Of a DNA stretch of 64,000 nt, positions 16,676 to 24,275 are shown in pieces. The stretch spans positions 558,001 to 622,000 of the forward strand of contig NZ_CP100446.1 in NCBI RefSeq assembly GCF_024227435.1. Direction: 5' to 3'. The DNA is from Natrinema caseinilyticum (GTDB taxonomy: Archaea > Halobacteriota > Halobacteria > Halobacteriales > Natrialbaceae). Each line of letters begins with the position of its first letter. Position 1 is the first letter of the stretch. The position numbers and the translations under genes were made by a program. The notes below the pieces were generated by a model. It had not been told where the DNA came from. It made no database searches and was given only the letters and a program-made list of their open reading frames with translations.

Positions 16676-18319
16676 CTACTCCGCCTTGCGCTCCTCCAGT
16701 TTGTAGCGCTGGATTTTGCCAGTCGCCGTCATCGGGAGTTCGTCGACGAACTCGATCTCGCGGGGATAGGCGTGTCTCGCGAGTCGGTCTTTGACGTGCG
16801 TCTGGAGGTCCGCGAGCGTCCCGTCCGGATCATCCGGGGTTTCGACCGGCACGACGAACGCCTTGACGATCTGTCCGCGTTGGTCGTCAGGCACGCCGAT
16901 CGCGGCCGCTTCCGCGACGATCGAGTGCTCCATGAGGCTGCTTTCGACCTCGAACGGACCGATCCGGTATCCGGACGAGATGATGACGTCGTCGCTGCGT
17001 CCCTCGTACCAGAAGTACCCGTCCTCGTCCTCCCGGGCCAGATCGTCGGTGAGCAGCCAGTCATCGTGGAACGCGTCTTCTGTTTTCTCGAGCATCCCCC
17101 AGTACTCGTCCATGAGGACCCACTCTCTGGGCTTGGCCGCGACCTCTCCGATTTCGCCGGTCTCGACAGGCTCGTGGGTTTCGGGATCGAGCAACTCGAC
17201 CTCGTAGCCGGGGCAGGGCCGCCCCATCGAACCGGGCTTGACCTCCATGTCGATCCCCGCGTAGTTGTTGACGATCATCCCTGCCTCGGTAAGGCCGTAC
17301 GTGTCGTGGACCTGTAGCCCCAGCTGGTCTTCGAACCAGTTGTACACTTCGGGGTTCAGCGGCTCGCCTGCGCTGCTCAACACGCGCAGCTCCTCGAACT
17401 CCCGCCCCTCGAGGACCGCCTCGCCAGCCGCGATGATGCCGCGGTACGCGCTGGGAGCTGCACCCATGACCGTGACGTCGTGCTCGTCGAGGATTTCGAC
17501 CCAGTGCTCCGCGTCGAACTGTCCCCCGTGGAGCAGCCGGGTCGCGCCGAACGCCATCGGCGCGAACCCGGTGGTGAACAGCCCATACGACCAGCTGGGG
17601 TCCGCCGCGCCCCAGACGAGGTCGTCCTCGGAGACGTCCAGCGCGTACTTCGTGTGCGGATATAGGATAGGCAGGACCTTGTGGGCCATGACGACGCCTT
17701 TCGGCGGCCCCGTCGTCCCCGAGGTGTACTGCATCGTCGCGGGGTCTTCCATTCCGGTGCGGACGACGTCGTACTCGGTCGACCGCCCCTCGACGAGTTC
17801 GTCGTAGGCGTGGTTGCTGGCCTCGGTCGGGCCGTCACCGACACTGATCGTCTCGAGGTCGTTGTCAACGTCGAGTGTGCCGACCGTGTCGTCGTGGTCA
17901 GTGTGGTAGACCAGCAGTTCGGGGTCACAGTCGTTGACCCGGAACTCCACGGCCTGTTTCTCGAACGCGGTGAACAGCGGAACGTGGATCGCGCCCGTCT
18001 TCCAGATGCCGAGGATCGTAATGATCGTCTCCGGAATCTTCGGCAACAGCGTCGTGACCCGGTCACCGCGTTCGATCCCGAGGTCGGTCAGCGCGTTCGC
18101 TACCCGGTTCGACGCGTCCCGCAGTTCGGCGAACGTGTACTCGGAGAGTTCCCCTTCTTTCGATACCCACGCGAAGCCGACGTTCCCTGATCCGGCGTGT
18201 CGGTCGCAGGCCTCGTGAGCCATGTTGAGCTCCGCAGGCGCGTCCCAGTCATACGACTCGAGCGCGTCGTCCCAGTCGTACGACTCGTACACCTTCTCGT
18301 ACTCGCCACTTACTGGCAT
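16676..18319 (-). CDS. AMP-forming acyl-CoA synthetase
   Basis: 547-residue synthetase of the medium-chain/acetyl-CoA-synthetase-like branch. Motifs are QYTSGTTGPPKG (phosphate loop), DTYGLTEAGM, the hinge segment WLLTDDLAREDEDGYFWY, SSGYRIGPFEVE, and the catalytic lysine in TATGKIQRYKLEE. Start ATG 18319 is chosen because the A/T box TAATTTTATGAC lies about 30 bases upstream, giving a leaderless mRNA, and because the N-terminus then matches the paralogue at 1336. In-frame ATGs at 18349 and 18376 would fall in the promoter. It is divergently transcribed from the thiolase-DUF35 pair through a mirrored promoter, so its product and theirs probably act in one pathway. Confidence 0.9.
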   Translation of the reverse strand: MPVSGEYEKVYESYDWDDALESYDWDAPAELNMAHEACDRHAGSGNVGFAWVSKEGELSEYTFAELRDASNRVANALTDLGIERGDRVTTLLPKIPETIITILGIWKTGAIHVPLFTAFEKQAVEFRVNDCDPELLVYHTDHDDTVGTLDVDNDLETISVGDGPTEASNHAYDELVEGRSTEYDVVRTGMEDPATMQYTSGTTGPPKGVVMAHKVLPILYPHTKYALDVSEDDLVWGAADPSWSYGLFTTGFAPMAFGATRLLHGGQFDAEHWVEILDEHDVTVMGAAPSAYRGIIAAGEAVLEGREFEELRVLSSAGEPLNPEVYNWFEDQLGLQVHDTYGLTEAGMIVNNYAGIDMEVKPGSMGRPCPGYEVELLDPETHEPVETGEIGEVAAKPREWVLMDEYWGMLEKTEDAFHDDWLLTDDLAREDEDGYFWYEGRSDDVIISSGYRIGPFEVESSLMEHSIVAEAAAIGVPDDQRGQIVKAFVVPVETPDDPDGTLADLQTHVKDRLARHAYPREIEFVDELPMTATGKIQRYKLEERKAE

Positions 18320-18344
18320 ACTATCCGGAATATCTGCACAGTAT

Positions 18345-18445
18345 GTCATAAAATTACCGGCAAGCGTCTGGGCCACCCGCCGGCGCGGGTGGCCTCCGTG
18401 GGTCGGGACCGAAGATCCCGCTTGCCTCAGGATTTATGATAATCG
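18345..18445. promoter_or_regulatory. Mirrored divergent promoter with two inverted CGCTTGCC boxes
   Basis: Each of the two diverging genes has the box CGCTTGCC followed within five or six bases by a TTTATGA-type TATA element. On the minus strand the box is at 18366-18359 and the TATA element at about 18353-18345. On the plus strand the box is at 18419-18426 and the TATA element at about 18433-18439. Box to ATG is 39 and 36 bases. Between the boxes lies the hairpin of 18371-18394. I read this as a shared operator pair for synthetase and thiolase (inference). Confidence 0.6.
18371..18394. repeat. Perfect 10-bp inverted repeat inside the divergent promoter
   Basis: GGCCACCCGC (18371-18380), loop CGGC, GCGGGTGGCC (18385-18394). 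It is nested inside the outer inverted repeat GGCAAGCG (18359-18366) / CGCTTGCC (18419-18426). A second small stem, CGGGA/TCCCG (18404-18408 and 18416-18420), partly overlaps the outer arm, so the segment can fold as a branched structure. Confidence 0.85.
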
Positions 18446-18462
18446 AACCCCAATCTCGGTGC

Positions 18463-19635
18463 ATGGTAGAACGAGCCATGGTTATCGGGGCCGGTATGAC
18501 GAAATTCGGCCCGCACGAGCAACCGTTACCGGAACTGTTCGCCGACGCCGCGCTGCCGGCGCTCGACGATGCCGGAATCGAACAAAATGAAATCGATGCC
18601 TTCTACCTCGGAAATACGCTGGGTGGGATGACGGAGAACGCGTCGCATCTCGCACCTGCGTTGGCGAGTCACATCGGCCTCCGCGGCGTCCCGTGTCAGC
18701 GGTTCGAGGACGCGTGTGCGACGTCCTCGAACGCGTTCAAACACGCCGTGCAAGCGGTCGAGAACGGCGTCCACGACGCGGTGCTGGTCGGGGGCGTCGA
18801 ACGGTGCACGCCGACGACTGGGAAAGAGACCGCCGAGATGACGAAGATTTTCGCGAGCGCGGCCCACCGGCAGTACGAGCAACCGACCGGGGTCACCTTC
18901 CCCGGAATCTTCGCGCTTCTCACGAAGCGGTACATGCACGAACACGGGACGACGTCCGAACAGTTGGCCGAGGTCGCGGTCAAGAACCAATACCACGGCA
19001 GTCTGAATCCCCGCGCCCACTTCGGGGAGGACGCGACCGTCGACGACGTGCTCGAGAGCCCCATTATCGCGGACCCGTTCCACCTCATGGACTGCTGTCC
19101 GTTCTCGGACGGCGCGTCCGCGGTCGTCGTCACGTCGCCGGATATCGCGGAAAGCTACGACGGAACCGGCGTGAGCGTCACCGGTCTCGGACACGCGACG
19201 GACATCGTGCCGATCGCCGACAAAGAGGGGCTGACGGAGACGAGAGCCGCACGCGATGCGGCGACGGAGGCGTACGAGCAAGCCGATATCGAGGCCGCCG
19301 ACGTCGACTTCGCCGAGGTCCACGACTGCTTTACCGGCGCGGAAGTGCTGGCGATCGAGGCGCTCGGCCTCGTCGGCGAGGGCGAAGGCGGAACCGCAGC
19401 GGAGACGGGACTCACAGCGCTCGGCGGCGAGATCCCGGTCAACCCGAGCGGCGGACTCAAGGCGAAGGGGCATCCGATCGGCGCGACGGGAACCGCGCAG
19501 ATCGTCGAGTTGACGGAGCAACTCCGCGGCGAGGCCGGTCAACGACAGGTCGGGGACGCGAAGACCGGAATCGCACACAACCTCGGCGGCGATACCGCCA
19601 CCACGTTCGTGACCGTCATGGAGGCCACAGCATGA
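18463..19635 (+). CDS. Thiolase family acyl-CoA acetyltransferase
   Basis: 390-residue archaeal/SCP-x-type thiolase. The acylated Cys is in EDACATSSNAF (about residue 88). A catalytic His is in NPSGGLKAKGHPIGATG, and VHDCFTGAE precedes it. The bacterial CxGGG element near the C-terminus is replaced by HNLGGDTATT, as in archaeal thiolases that work with a DUF35 partner. Start ATG 18463 fits the TTTATGATAATC box 24-30 bases upstream. The gene overlaps the DUF35 gene by four bases. Expected reaction: thiolytic cleavage (or synthesis) of a 3-oxoacyl-CoA. Confidence 0.9.
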   Translation: MVERAMVIGAGMTKFGPHEQPLPELFADAALPALDDAGIEQNEIDAFYLGNTLGGMTENASHLAPALASHIGLRGVPCQRFEDACATSSNAFKHAVQAVENGVHDAVLVGGVERCTPTTGKETAEMTKIFASAAHRQYEQPTGVTFPGIFALLTKRYMHEHGTTSEQLAEVAVKNQYHGSLNPRAHFGEDATVDDVLESPIIADPFHLMDCCPFSDGASAVVVTSPDIAESYDGTGVSVTGLGHATDIVPIADKEGLTETRAARDAATEAYEQADIEAADVDFAEVHDCFTGAEVLAIEALGLVGEGEGGTAAETGLTALGGEIPVNPSGGLKAKGHPIGATGTAQIVELTEQLRGEAGQRQVGDAKTGIAHNLGGDTATTFVTVMEATA

Positions 19636-20024
19636 GTGAACAGAACCTGACGATCGACGAGGCGACAGAAAACCGCTTGACGTACGGCGAATGGACGAAG
19701 GCGCTCCGCGACGGGACGCTCCTCGGGCAGCGATGCGAAGGCTGCGGTCACGTCACCGGCGCACCGAAAGCGGCCTGCGCCCGCTGCGGAAGCCGGACGC
19801 TCGAGACCACCGAACTCCCGACCGCGGGCGAAGTGTACACCGAGACCACGCTCGAGGTCGTTCCCGAGGACTTCGACGGCCCGTACCAGGTCGCACTCGT
19901 CACGCTCGGCGAAGCCCGAGTAATGGCCCATGTTCCGGAGGGTGTCGATATCGGGGAGACCGTCGAACTGACCGAGACGGTCGACGACGGTGGATCCGTC
20001 GCTCCGGTCTTCGAGCCGAACTGA
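19632..20024 (+). CDS. Zn-ribbon/OB-fold DUF35 protein, thiolase partner
   Basis: 130-residue protein with an N-terminal rubredoxin-like zinc ribbon (CEGCGHVTGAPKAACARCG) and a C-terminal OB fold (PYQVALVTLGEARVMAH, then GETVEL). Such proteins form complexes with thiolase-like enzymes, for example in archaeal acetoacetyl-CoA thiolase/HMG-CoA synthase and in the ChsH2/Ltp2 steroid side-chain aldolase, and help channel the CoA moiety. Its ATG overlaps the thiolase stop (ATGA), implying co-translation and a stoichiometric complex. Confidence 0.88.
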   Translation: MSEQNLTIDEATENRLTYGEWTKALRDGTLLGQRCEGCGHVTGAPKAACARCGSRTLETTELPTAGEVYTETTLEVVPEDFDGPYQVALVTLGEARVMAHVPEGVDIGETVELTETVDDGGSVAPVFEPN

Positions 20025-20130
20025 TCCACATCACTCACCGACCGCAACAGTTCGTCAAACGCGAGATGGCGAGCGGGTTTCGTCACTGTCCTGAACATAT
20101 ATACCGCAGCGTCTGTTGTTATGCTAGCGT

Positions 20131-21321
20131 ATGCCAACCGACTATCGATTTTCGTACGATCCGGGGACCATCGTCTACGGTCGAAACTGCGTCGAGCGAA
20201 TCAGCGACGAACTCAAGCGGATTGGGGTCGAGCGGGCGTTGATAGTCTGCGGATCGACGGTGGGTTCGGTCGACGAAGTCATCGGCCCCGTCGTCGATGG
20301 GACCGGCGATCGCCTCACGGACGTGTTCGACGAGACGACACCTGACAAACGATTGTCGACCGTTTTCGAAGGCGTCGAGCGAATGCGTGACGAGGAGGTC
20401 GATGCGCTCGTAAGTCTCGGTGGCGGAAGCAGTCTCGACATCGCAAAGGCGATGAGCGTCGTCGCGGCCAGCGACGCGTCTTCGGACGAGATCCGATCGA
20501 CGTTCGAGCGCGAGCGGACGGTTCCGATTCCGGAGACGGAGCTCACGCCGATCGCTGCGATACCGACAACGCTCGCGGGGTCGGACCTCTCCGCGGTGGC
20601 CGGTGTTACCGCTCGTGAGGGCGGACTCACTCGGGGTGCGCTCATCGACGATCGGCTGATGCCGAACGCGCTGTTCTACGACCCGGCGCTCTTCGAGACG
20701 ACGCCGCACGAGATCCTCTGTGCGTCGGCCATGAACGGGTTCGACAAGGCCGTCGAATCGCTGTACGTGCGCAACGCTACGCCGATAACGGACGGGACTG
20801 CGGTTCGGAGCCTGCGCCTTCTCGGCCGAGGCTTACCGCGGCTCGGCGACGGCGACCGGAGCGAGGAGACGCTAAACGACTCGATTATTGGAACTGTGCT
20901 CGCGCAGTACGGCGCGTTAGGCGCTGAGACGCTCACTCCGTCGGTCATCCACTCGTTCGGTCACGGTATCGCCCGCGGGTACGCGATCCAGCAGGGAGGG
21001 GCCCACGGGATAATCGCCCCCTACGCGCTCCGGCACCTGTTCGATACCGTCGACGGCCGCCGTAATCTCCTGGCCGAAGGTCTCGACGTCGACGAGGCGG
21101 ATACCGCCGAGGAAACCGCGAGCGCGGTCGTCGAAGCCGTCACGGCCGTGCGCGACGCGCTCGGTCTCCCGTCGCGGCTTCGGTCCATCGACGATCTGTA
21201 CGAGTCCGATTTGCCAGACGTCGCGGCCGACGTAGCGGATGACGTCATGATGGAGAACGCGCCCGAGGGATTCGAGCCGACCGAGGACGAGCTCGAGGCG
21301 GTGCTCCGCGACGCGTGGTGA
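20131..21321 (+). CDS. Fe-ADH-fold dehydrogenase with altered metal site
   Basis: 396-residue member of the dehydroquinate synthase/Fe-ADH superfamily. The cofactor loop is SLGGGSSLDIAKAM. The usual first metal-ligand motif DxxxH (as GMDALTHAIE) reads AMNGFDKAVES here, so Asp is Asn and His is Lys. The later His pair (HSFGHGIARGYAIQQGGAHG) is present. Asn at the first position is also found in maleylacetate reductases, so a reductase of that type, possibly metal-independent, is an alternative. It has its own promoter (ACATATATACCG about 30 bases upstream) after the DUF35 gene. The reaction is unknown. Confidence 0.82.
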   Translation: MPTDYRFSYDPGTIVYGRNCVERISDELKRIGVERALIVCGSTVGSVDEVIGPVVDGTGDRLTDVFDETTPDKRLSTVFEGVERMRDEEVDALVSLGGGSSLDIAKAMSVVAASDASSDEIRSTFERERTVPIPETELTPIAAIPTTLAGSDLSAVAGVTAREGGLTRGALIDDRLMPNALFYDPALFETTPHEILCASAMNGFDKAVESLYVRNATPITDGTAVRSLRLLGRGLPRLGDGDRSEETLNDSIIGTVLAQYGALGAETLTPSVIHSFGHGIARGYAIQQGGAHGIIAPYALRHLFDTVDGRRNLLAEGLDVDEADTAEETASAVVEAVTAVRDALGLPSRLRSIDDLYESDLPDVAADVADDVMMENAPEGFEPTEDELEAVLRDAW

Positions 21322-21339
21322 ACGCCGGTTCGGTCCGAC

Positions 21340-22548
21340 CTAGAAGGTCGGAAGCGGATCGAGTTCGTCCATCTCGACGTCCTCGTACGCGTCGCGGGCG
21401 ATCACGCGTTTGTGGACCTCGTCGGGACCGTCGACGATGCGGAACTGGCGAACGTTCTCGTAGAAGTCGGCGATGGGCAGGTCCTTGCCGATCCCGCTGG
21501 CCCCGCAGAACTGCAGGGCCGTATTGATCGCGTTTTCCGTGACGTTGGCGGTAAAGAACTTGCACATGGACACCTCGACGCGAGCCTGATTGCCGCGGGA
21601 GATCTCGTTGGCGGCGTGGCGGACCATCGTCCGTGCGGCGTGGAGGTTCGTCTCGGCTTCCGCGATGTCGAATCGGACTCCCTGTTTGTCGGCGACCGGC
21701 CCGCCGAATCCCTCGCGGTCGCTCGTGTACGCTTTCGCGACCTCCAGCGCTCGCGAAGCCATGCCCGAGTATCGCATACAGTGAGTGAGCCTCGCCGGAC
21801 CGAGACGTTTCTGTGCGATGGTGAATCCTTGCCCTTCCTCCCCCAGGAGGTTCTCCTCCGGAACGCGAACGTCCTCGTAGAGGACTTCCGAATGTACCAT
21901 TGACGTGATATCGTCGCCCATATGCGGGATGTCTCGCTTCACCTCGAGACCGGGCGTGTCTTCGGGGATAATGATGAGCGAGCAGCTCTCGTACGGGTGG
22001 CTCTCCTGATCGGTCCGGGCCAGCGTGATGAAGAAGTCCGCTTCGCTGCCGTTCGTGATCCACCACTTGTGTCCGTTGATCACCCACTCGTCCCCGTCTT
22101 TCTCTGCGGTGGTCTTGACCATCTTCGGGTCCGCACCACCCCCCTGACGGGGTTCCGTCATCGAGAACGCGGAGGTGAGTTCGCCACGGAGGAGCGGCTC
22201 GAGCCACCGCTCCTGTTGGTTTTCAGTGCCAGCGAGTTCGAGCGTGTGCATGTTGCCCTCGTCGGGAGCGTCGACGCGCATCGCCGGCGGAGCGAGGAGG
22301 CTCCGCCCTGCTTCCTCGAAAAGCGGGAGGACGTCCCGGAACTCGACGCCCATGCCGCCGTGTTCTTCGCCGATCTGGGGCGCGTACAGGTCCCGCTCTC
22401 GAGCCTCCTCGCGGAGGTCGGCGATGACGTCGTCGGGGACTTTCGTCCCACCCTCCAGTTCGCGCTCTCGGGGAATGACGACCTCGTCGACGAACGATCG
22501 TGCTCGCTGTGCTAGCTCCCTCGCTCGTTCGGAGTCTTGGTACTCCAT
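21340..22548 (-). CDS. Acyl-CoA dehydrogenase, ACAD10/ACAD11-like
   Basis: 402-residue FAD enzyme. It has the dehydrogenase motifs AFSMTEPRQGGGAD and WVINGHKWWITNG. Two features mark the ACAD10/11 branch: KRLGPARLTHCMRYSGMA in the second helical part, and VDGPDEVHKRVIAR, where the catalytic Glu of MCAD-type enzymes is Asp. In eukaryotic ACAD10/11 this domain is fused to a phosphotransferase domain; here a separate kinase gene lies at 24276. Start ATG 22548 is 27-37 bases after a TATA box (ATAAATATATG on the minus strand). A longer frame to 22704 runs through that promoter and was rejected. Confidence 0.88.
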   Translation of the reverse strand: MEYQDSERARELAQRARSFVDEVVIPRERELEGGTKVPDDVIADLREEARERDLYAPQIGEEHGGMGVEFRDVLPLFEEAGRSLLAPPAMRVDAPDEGNMHTLELAGTENQQERWLEPLLRGELTSAFSMTEPRQGGGADPKMVKTTAEKDGDEWVINGHKWWITNGSEADFFITLARTDQESHPYESCSLIIIPEDTPGLEVKRDIPHMGDDITSMVHSEVLYEDVRVPEENLLGEEGQGFTIAQKRLGPARLTHCMRYSGMASRALEVAKAYTSDREGFGGPVADKQGVRFDIAEAETNLHAARTMVRHAANEISRGNQARVEVSMCKFFTANVTENAINTALQFCGASGIGKDLPIADFYENVRQFRIVDGPDEVHKRVIARDAYEDVEMDELDPLPTF

Positions 22549-22597
22549 GCCTACACGCTTGACAGAAAGTGACATATATTTATCCCTGGGGAAGCCG

Positions 22598-22741
22598 CGA
22601 TCAGAGGTCATCGCGGTCGACTGGCTCGATACCGGCGCCGTCACCGATATCGTCGTATTCCTCGCGACCCGTCGGTCGGAGATGGACAGTCCCGAGTTTG
22701 TCACTGTTCCGGCCGACTCGACTCCGCTCGTCCGTCGCTGA
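22598..22741 (+). pseudogene. C-terminal remnant of an SDR
   Basis: The plus-strand frame ending at TGA 22739-22741 reads AVDWLDTGAVTDIVVFLATR and continues to TPLVRR. By eye it matches the last 42 residues of the SDR encoded at 44267-44995 (AVDRLEPEDVTDIVVFLATR ... PVVSH) at about 23 positions. No upstream part of an SDR is present; the frame begins in the promoter of the ACAD gene. It is the stump of a lost gene. Confidence 0.6.
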
Positions 22742-22795
22742 GCTGACGACGGTCGGCCGACCAGCGTCGATCAGGTCGTTCGCAGCGATCGCTGT

Positions 22796-23968
22796 TCAGA
22801 TAGCGTCGTTCTCTTCGAGTTCCGTCAGGCGATCTTCGGAGAGTACTCGTGAAAGGACGTCGTGCGTGTGTTCGCCGAACTCCGGTGCCGGCGAACGCAT
22901 ATCGTCGATATCGCTCGAGGACTTCGCCGGAAAGCCGACGTACGAGAAGGGGTCGCCGTCGCCGACGTCCATCTCGCGGACCATCTCTCGCGACTCGAGC
23001 TGTGGGTGTTCGAACACCTCGTCGAACTCGTTGACCGGGGCGAACATCGTCTCGTCCGAGAGATACTCCTCCCACTCGTCCCGTGTTCGGGTCTCGAATT
23101 CGGCCTGCAGTTCCTCGCGAGCGTACTCGGCGTCCGCTCCGGTCGCGAACTGGTATTCCGCCAGGTCCTCCCGTCCCAACTCCTCGAGCAACTGCTCCCA
23201 GAACTTGTCCTCGCGAGCTGCGATCGTCACGTACTCACCGTCTTTCGTCTCGTACACGTCGTAGCACGGCGCCGTCATGGCCGACGGCGATTGCTCGTCC
23301 TCGGGCACCTCCTCGCTCATGAACGCTCGCCAGCTCTGTCCGGTGCCAAGCGACGCGACGACGTCGGTCATCGACACGTCGAGATACTGGCCGCCGTTGC
23401 CGGCCTCGCGGTCCAAGAGCGCAGATGCGATCATGAACGCGCTGAACATTCCGCCGACTTTGTCTCCGATCTGGTAGGTTGGAACCGCCGGGAACGAACC
23501 GTCTTTCGAGACAGTGTCGTGCATCAAACCGGCTAAGCCGACGTAGTTGATGTCGTGGCCGACTCGGTCGCTGTACGGACCGTCCTGTCCGTACCCGGAC
23601 AGCGAACAGTAGACGATGTCTTCGTTCACCGCTCGAACATCGTCGTACCCGATGCCGAGCCGATCGACGACGCCCGGTCGGAACTGCTCGAAGACGACGT
23701 CCGCATCAGCGGCCAGTTCGAGGAACGCTTCCCGTCCTTCATCGCTTTTCAGATCAAGCGTGACGCTCTTCTTGTTCCGGTTGACCGAGTGGAAGAGCGC
23801 GCCCGAATCCGTGGGCTCGACCACCGGCTCGAGCCAACGGGCGTAGTCCCCTCGCGTCGGCTCTTCGATCTTGATCACTTCGGCGCCCATGTCGCCCAGC
23901 AGCATCGTTCCGTACGGACCGGGAAGCAGCCACGTCAGGTCGAGTACCGTGTAGTCCTCGAGATTCAT
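22796..23968 (-). CDS. Family III (CaiB/BaiF) CoA-transferase
   Basis: 390-residue CoA-transferase: moves CoA from one acyl-CoA to a free acid without ATP. The N-terminal signature is LDLTWLLPGPYGTMLLGDMG with EVIKIEEP after it. The catalytic Asp of the family lies in GHDINYVGLAGLM (about residue 143). It is followed on the same strand by the ACAD10/11-like gene, but that gene has its own promoter and the SDR stump lies between. It is divergent from the kinase gene. It could activate a hydroxyacid for the kinase/ACAD pair (inference). Confidence 0.9.
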   Translation of the reverse strand: MNLEDYTVLDLTWLLPGPYGTMLLGDMGAEVIKIEEPTRGDYARWLEPVVEPTDSGALFHSVNRNKKSVTLDLKSDEGREAFLELAADADVVFEQFRPGVVDRLGIGYDDVRAVNEDIVYCSLSGYGQDGPYSDRVGHDINYVGLAGLMHDTVSKDGSFPAVPTYQIGDKVGGMFSAFMIASALLDREAGNGGQYLDVSMTDVVASLGTGQSWRAFMSEEVPEDEQSPSAMTAPCYDVYETKDGEYVTIAAREDKFWEQLLEELGREDLAEYQFATGADAEYAREELQAEFETRTRDEWEEYLSDETMFAPVNEFDEVFEHPQLESREMVREMDVGDGDPFSYVGFPAKSSSDIDDMRSPAPEFGEHTHDVLSRVLSEDRLTELEENDAI

Positions 23969-24275
23969 GCGTCCCTCCCCCGGGATGTGAGTCGTTTCCG
24001 ATGGCTGGTCGTCGTCTCGGTACTCCGGACGGTTCGCTCCGATGAATGGCCGTTCGCTGGCTGTCGTGTCGCCATACCGATTGCAGAGTACGCATTCTCA
24101 TATGAAGATTTGGGGGCAACAACGGGGACCATCTCGCCCGCGTCGATTCGGATCGCCCGATCCGGGACCGCCGGTGCACCGGAATTCCGCACCCGTCGGG
24201 CGTTCGACGGCGGCAGGCTTCGGCGAACGGGGTTAAGATTAAACTGCCTCGGTAACGAGCATCGAAGGGACGACA
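23969..24275. other. Divergent intergenic region, CoA-transferase / kinase
   Basis: 307 bases between two diverging start codons. TTAAGATTAAACTG (about 24233-24246), 30-43 bases before the kinase ATG, is the likely plus-strand promoter. CATATGAAG and neighbouring A/T runs at 24080-24110 may serve the other side. Short ORFs here have no recognisable motif. Confidence 0.45.

Noticed and set aside
18526-19578. 350-codon minus-strand ORF opposite the thiolase
   Set aside because: Shadow frame; the plus strand carries all thiolase catalytic motifs and a promoter.
22549-22704. 52-residue N-terminal extension of the ACAD10/11-like protein
   Set aside because: It would contain the TATA box and the antisense of the SDR stump; family members begin near ATG 22548.
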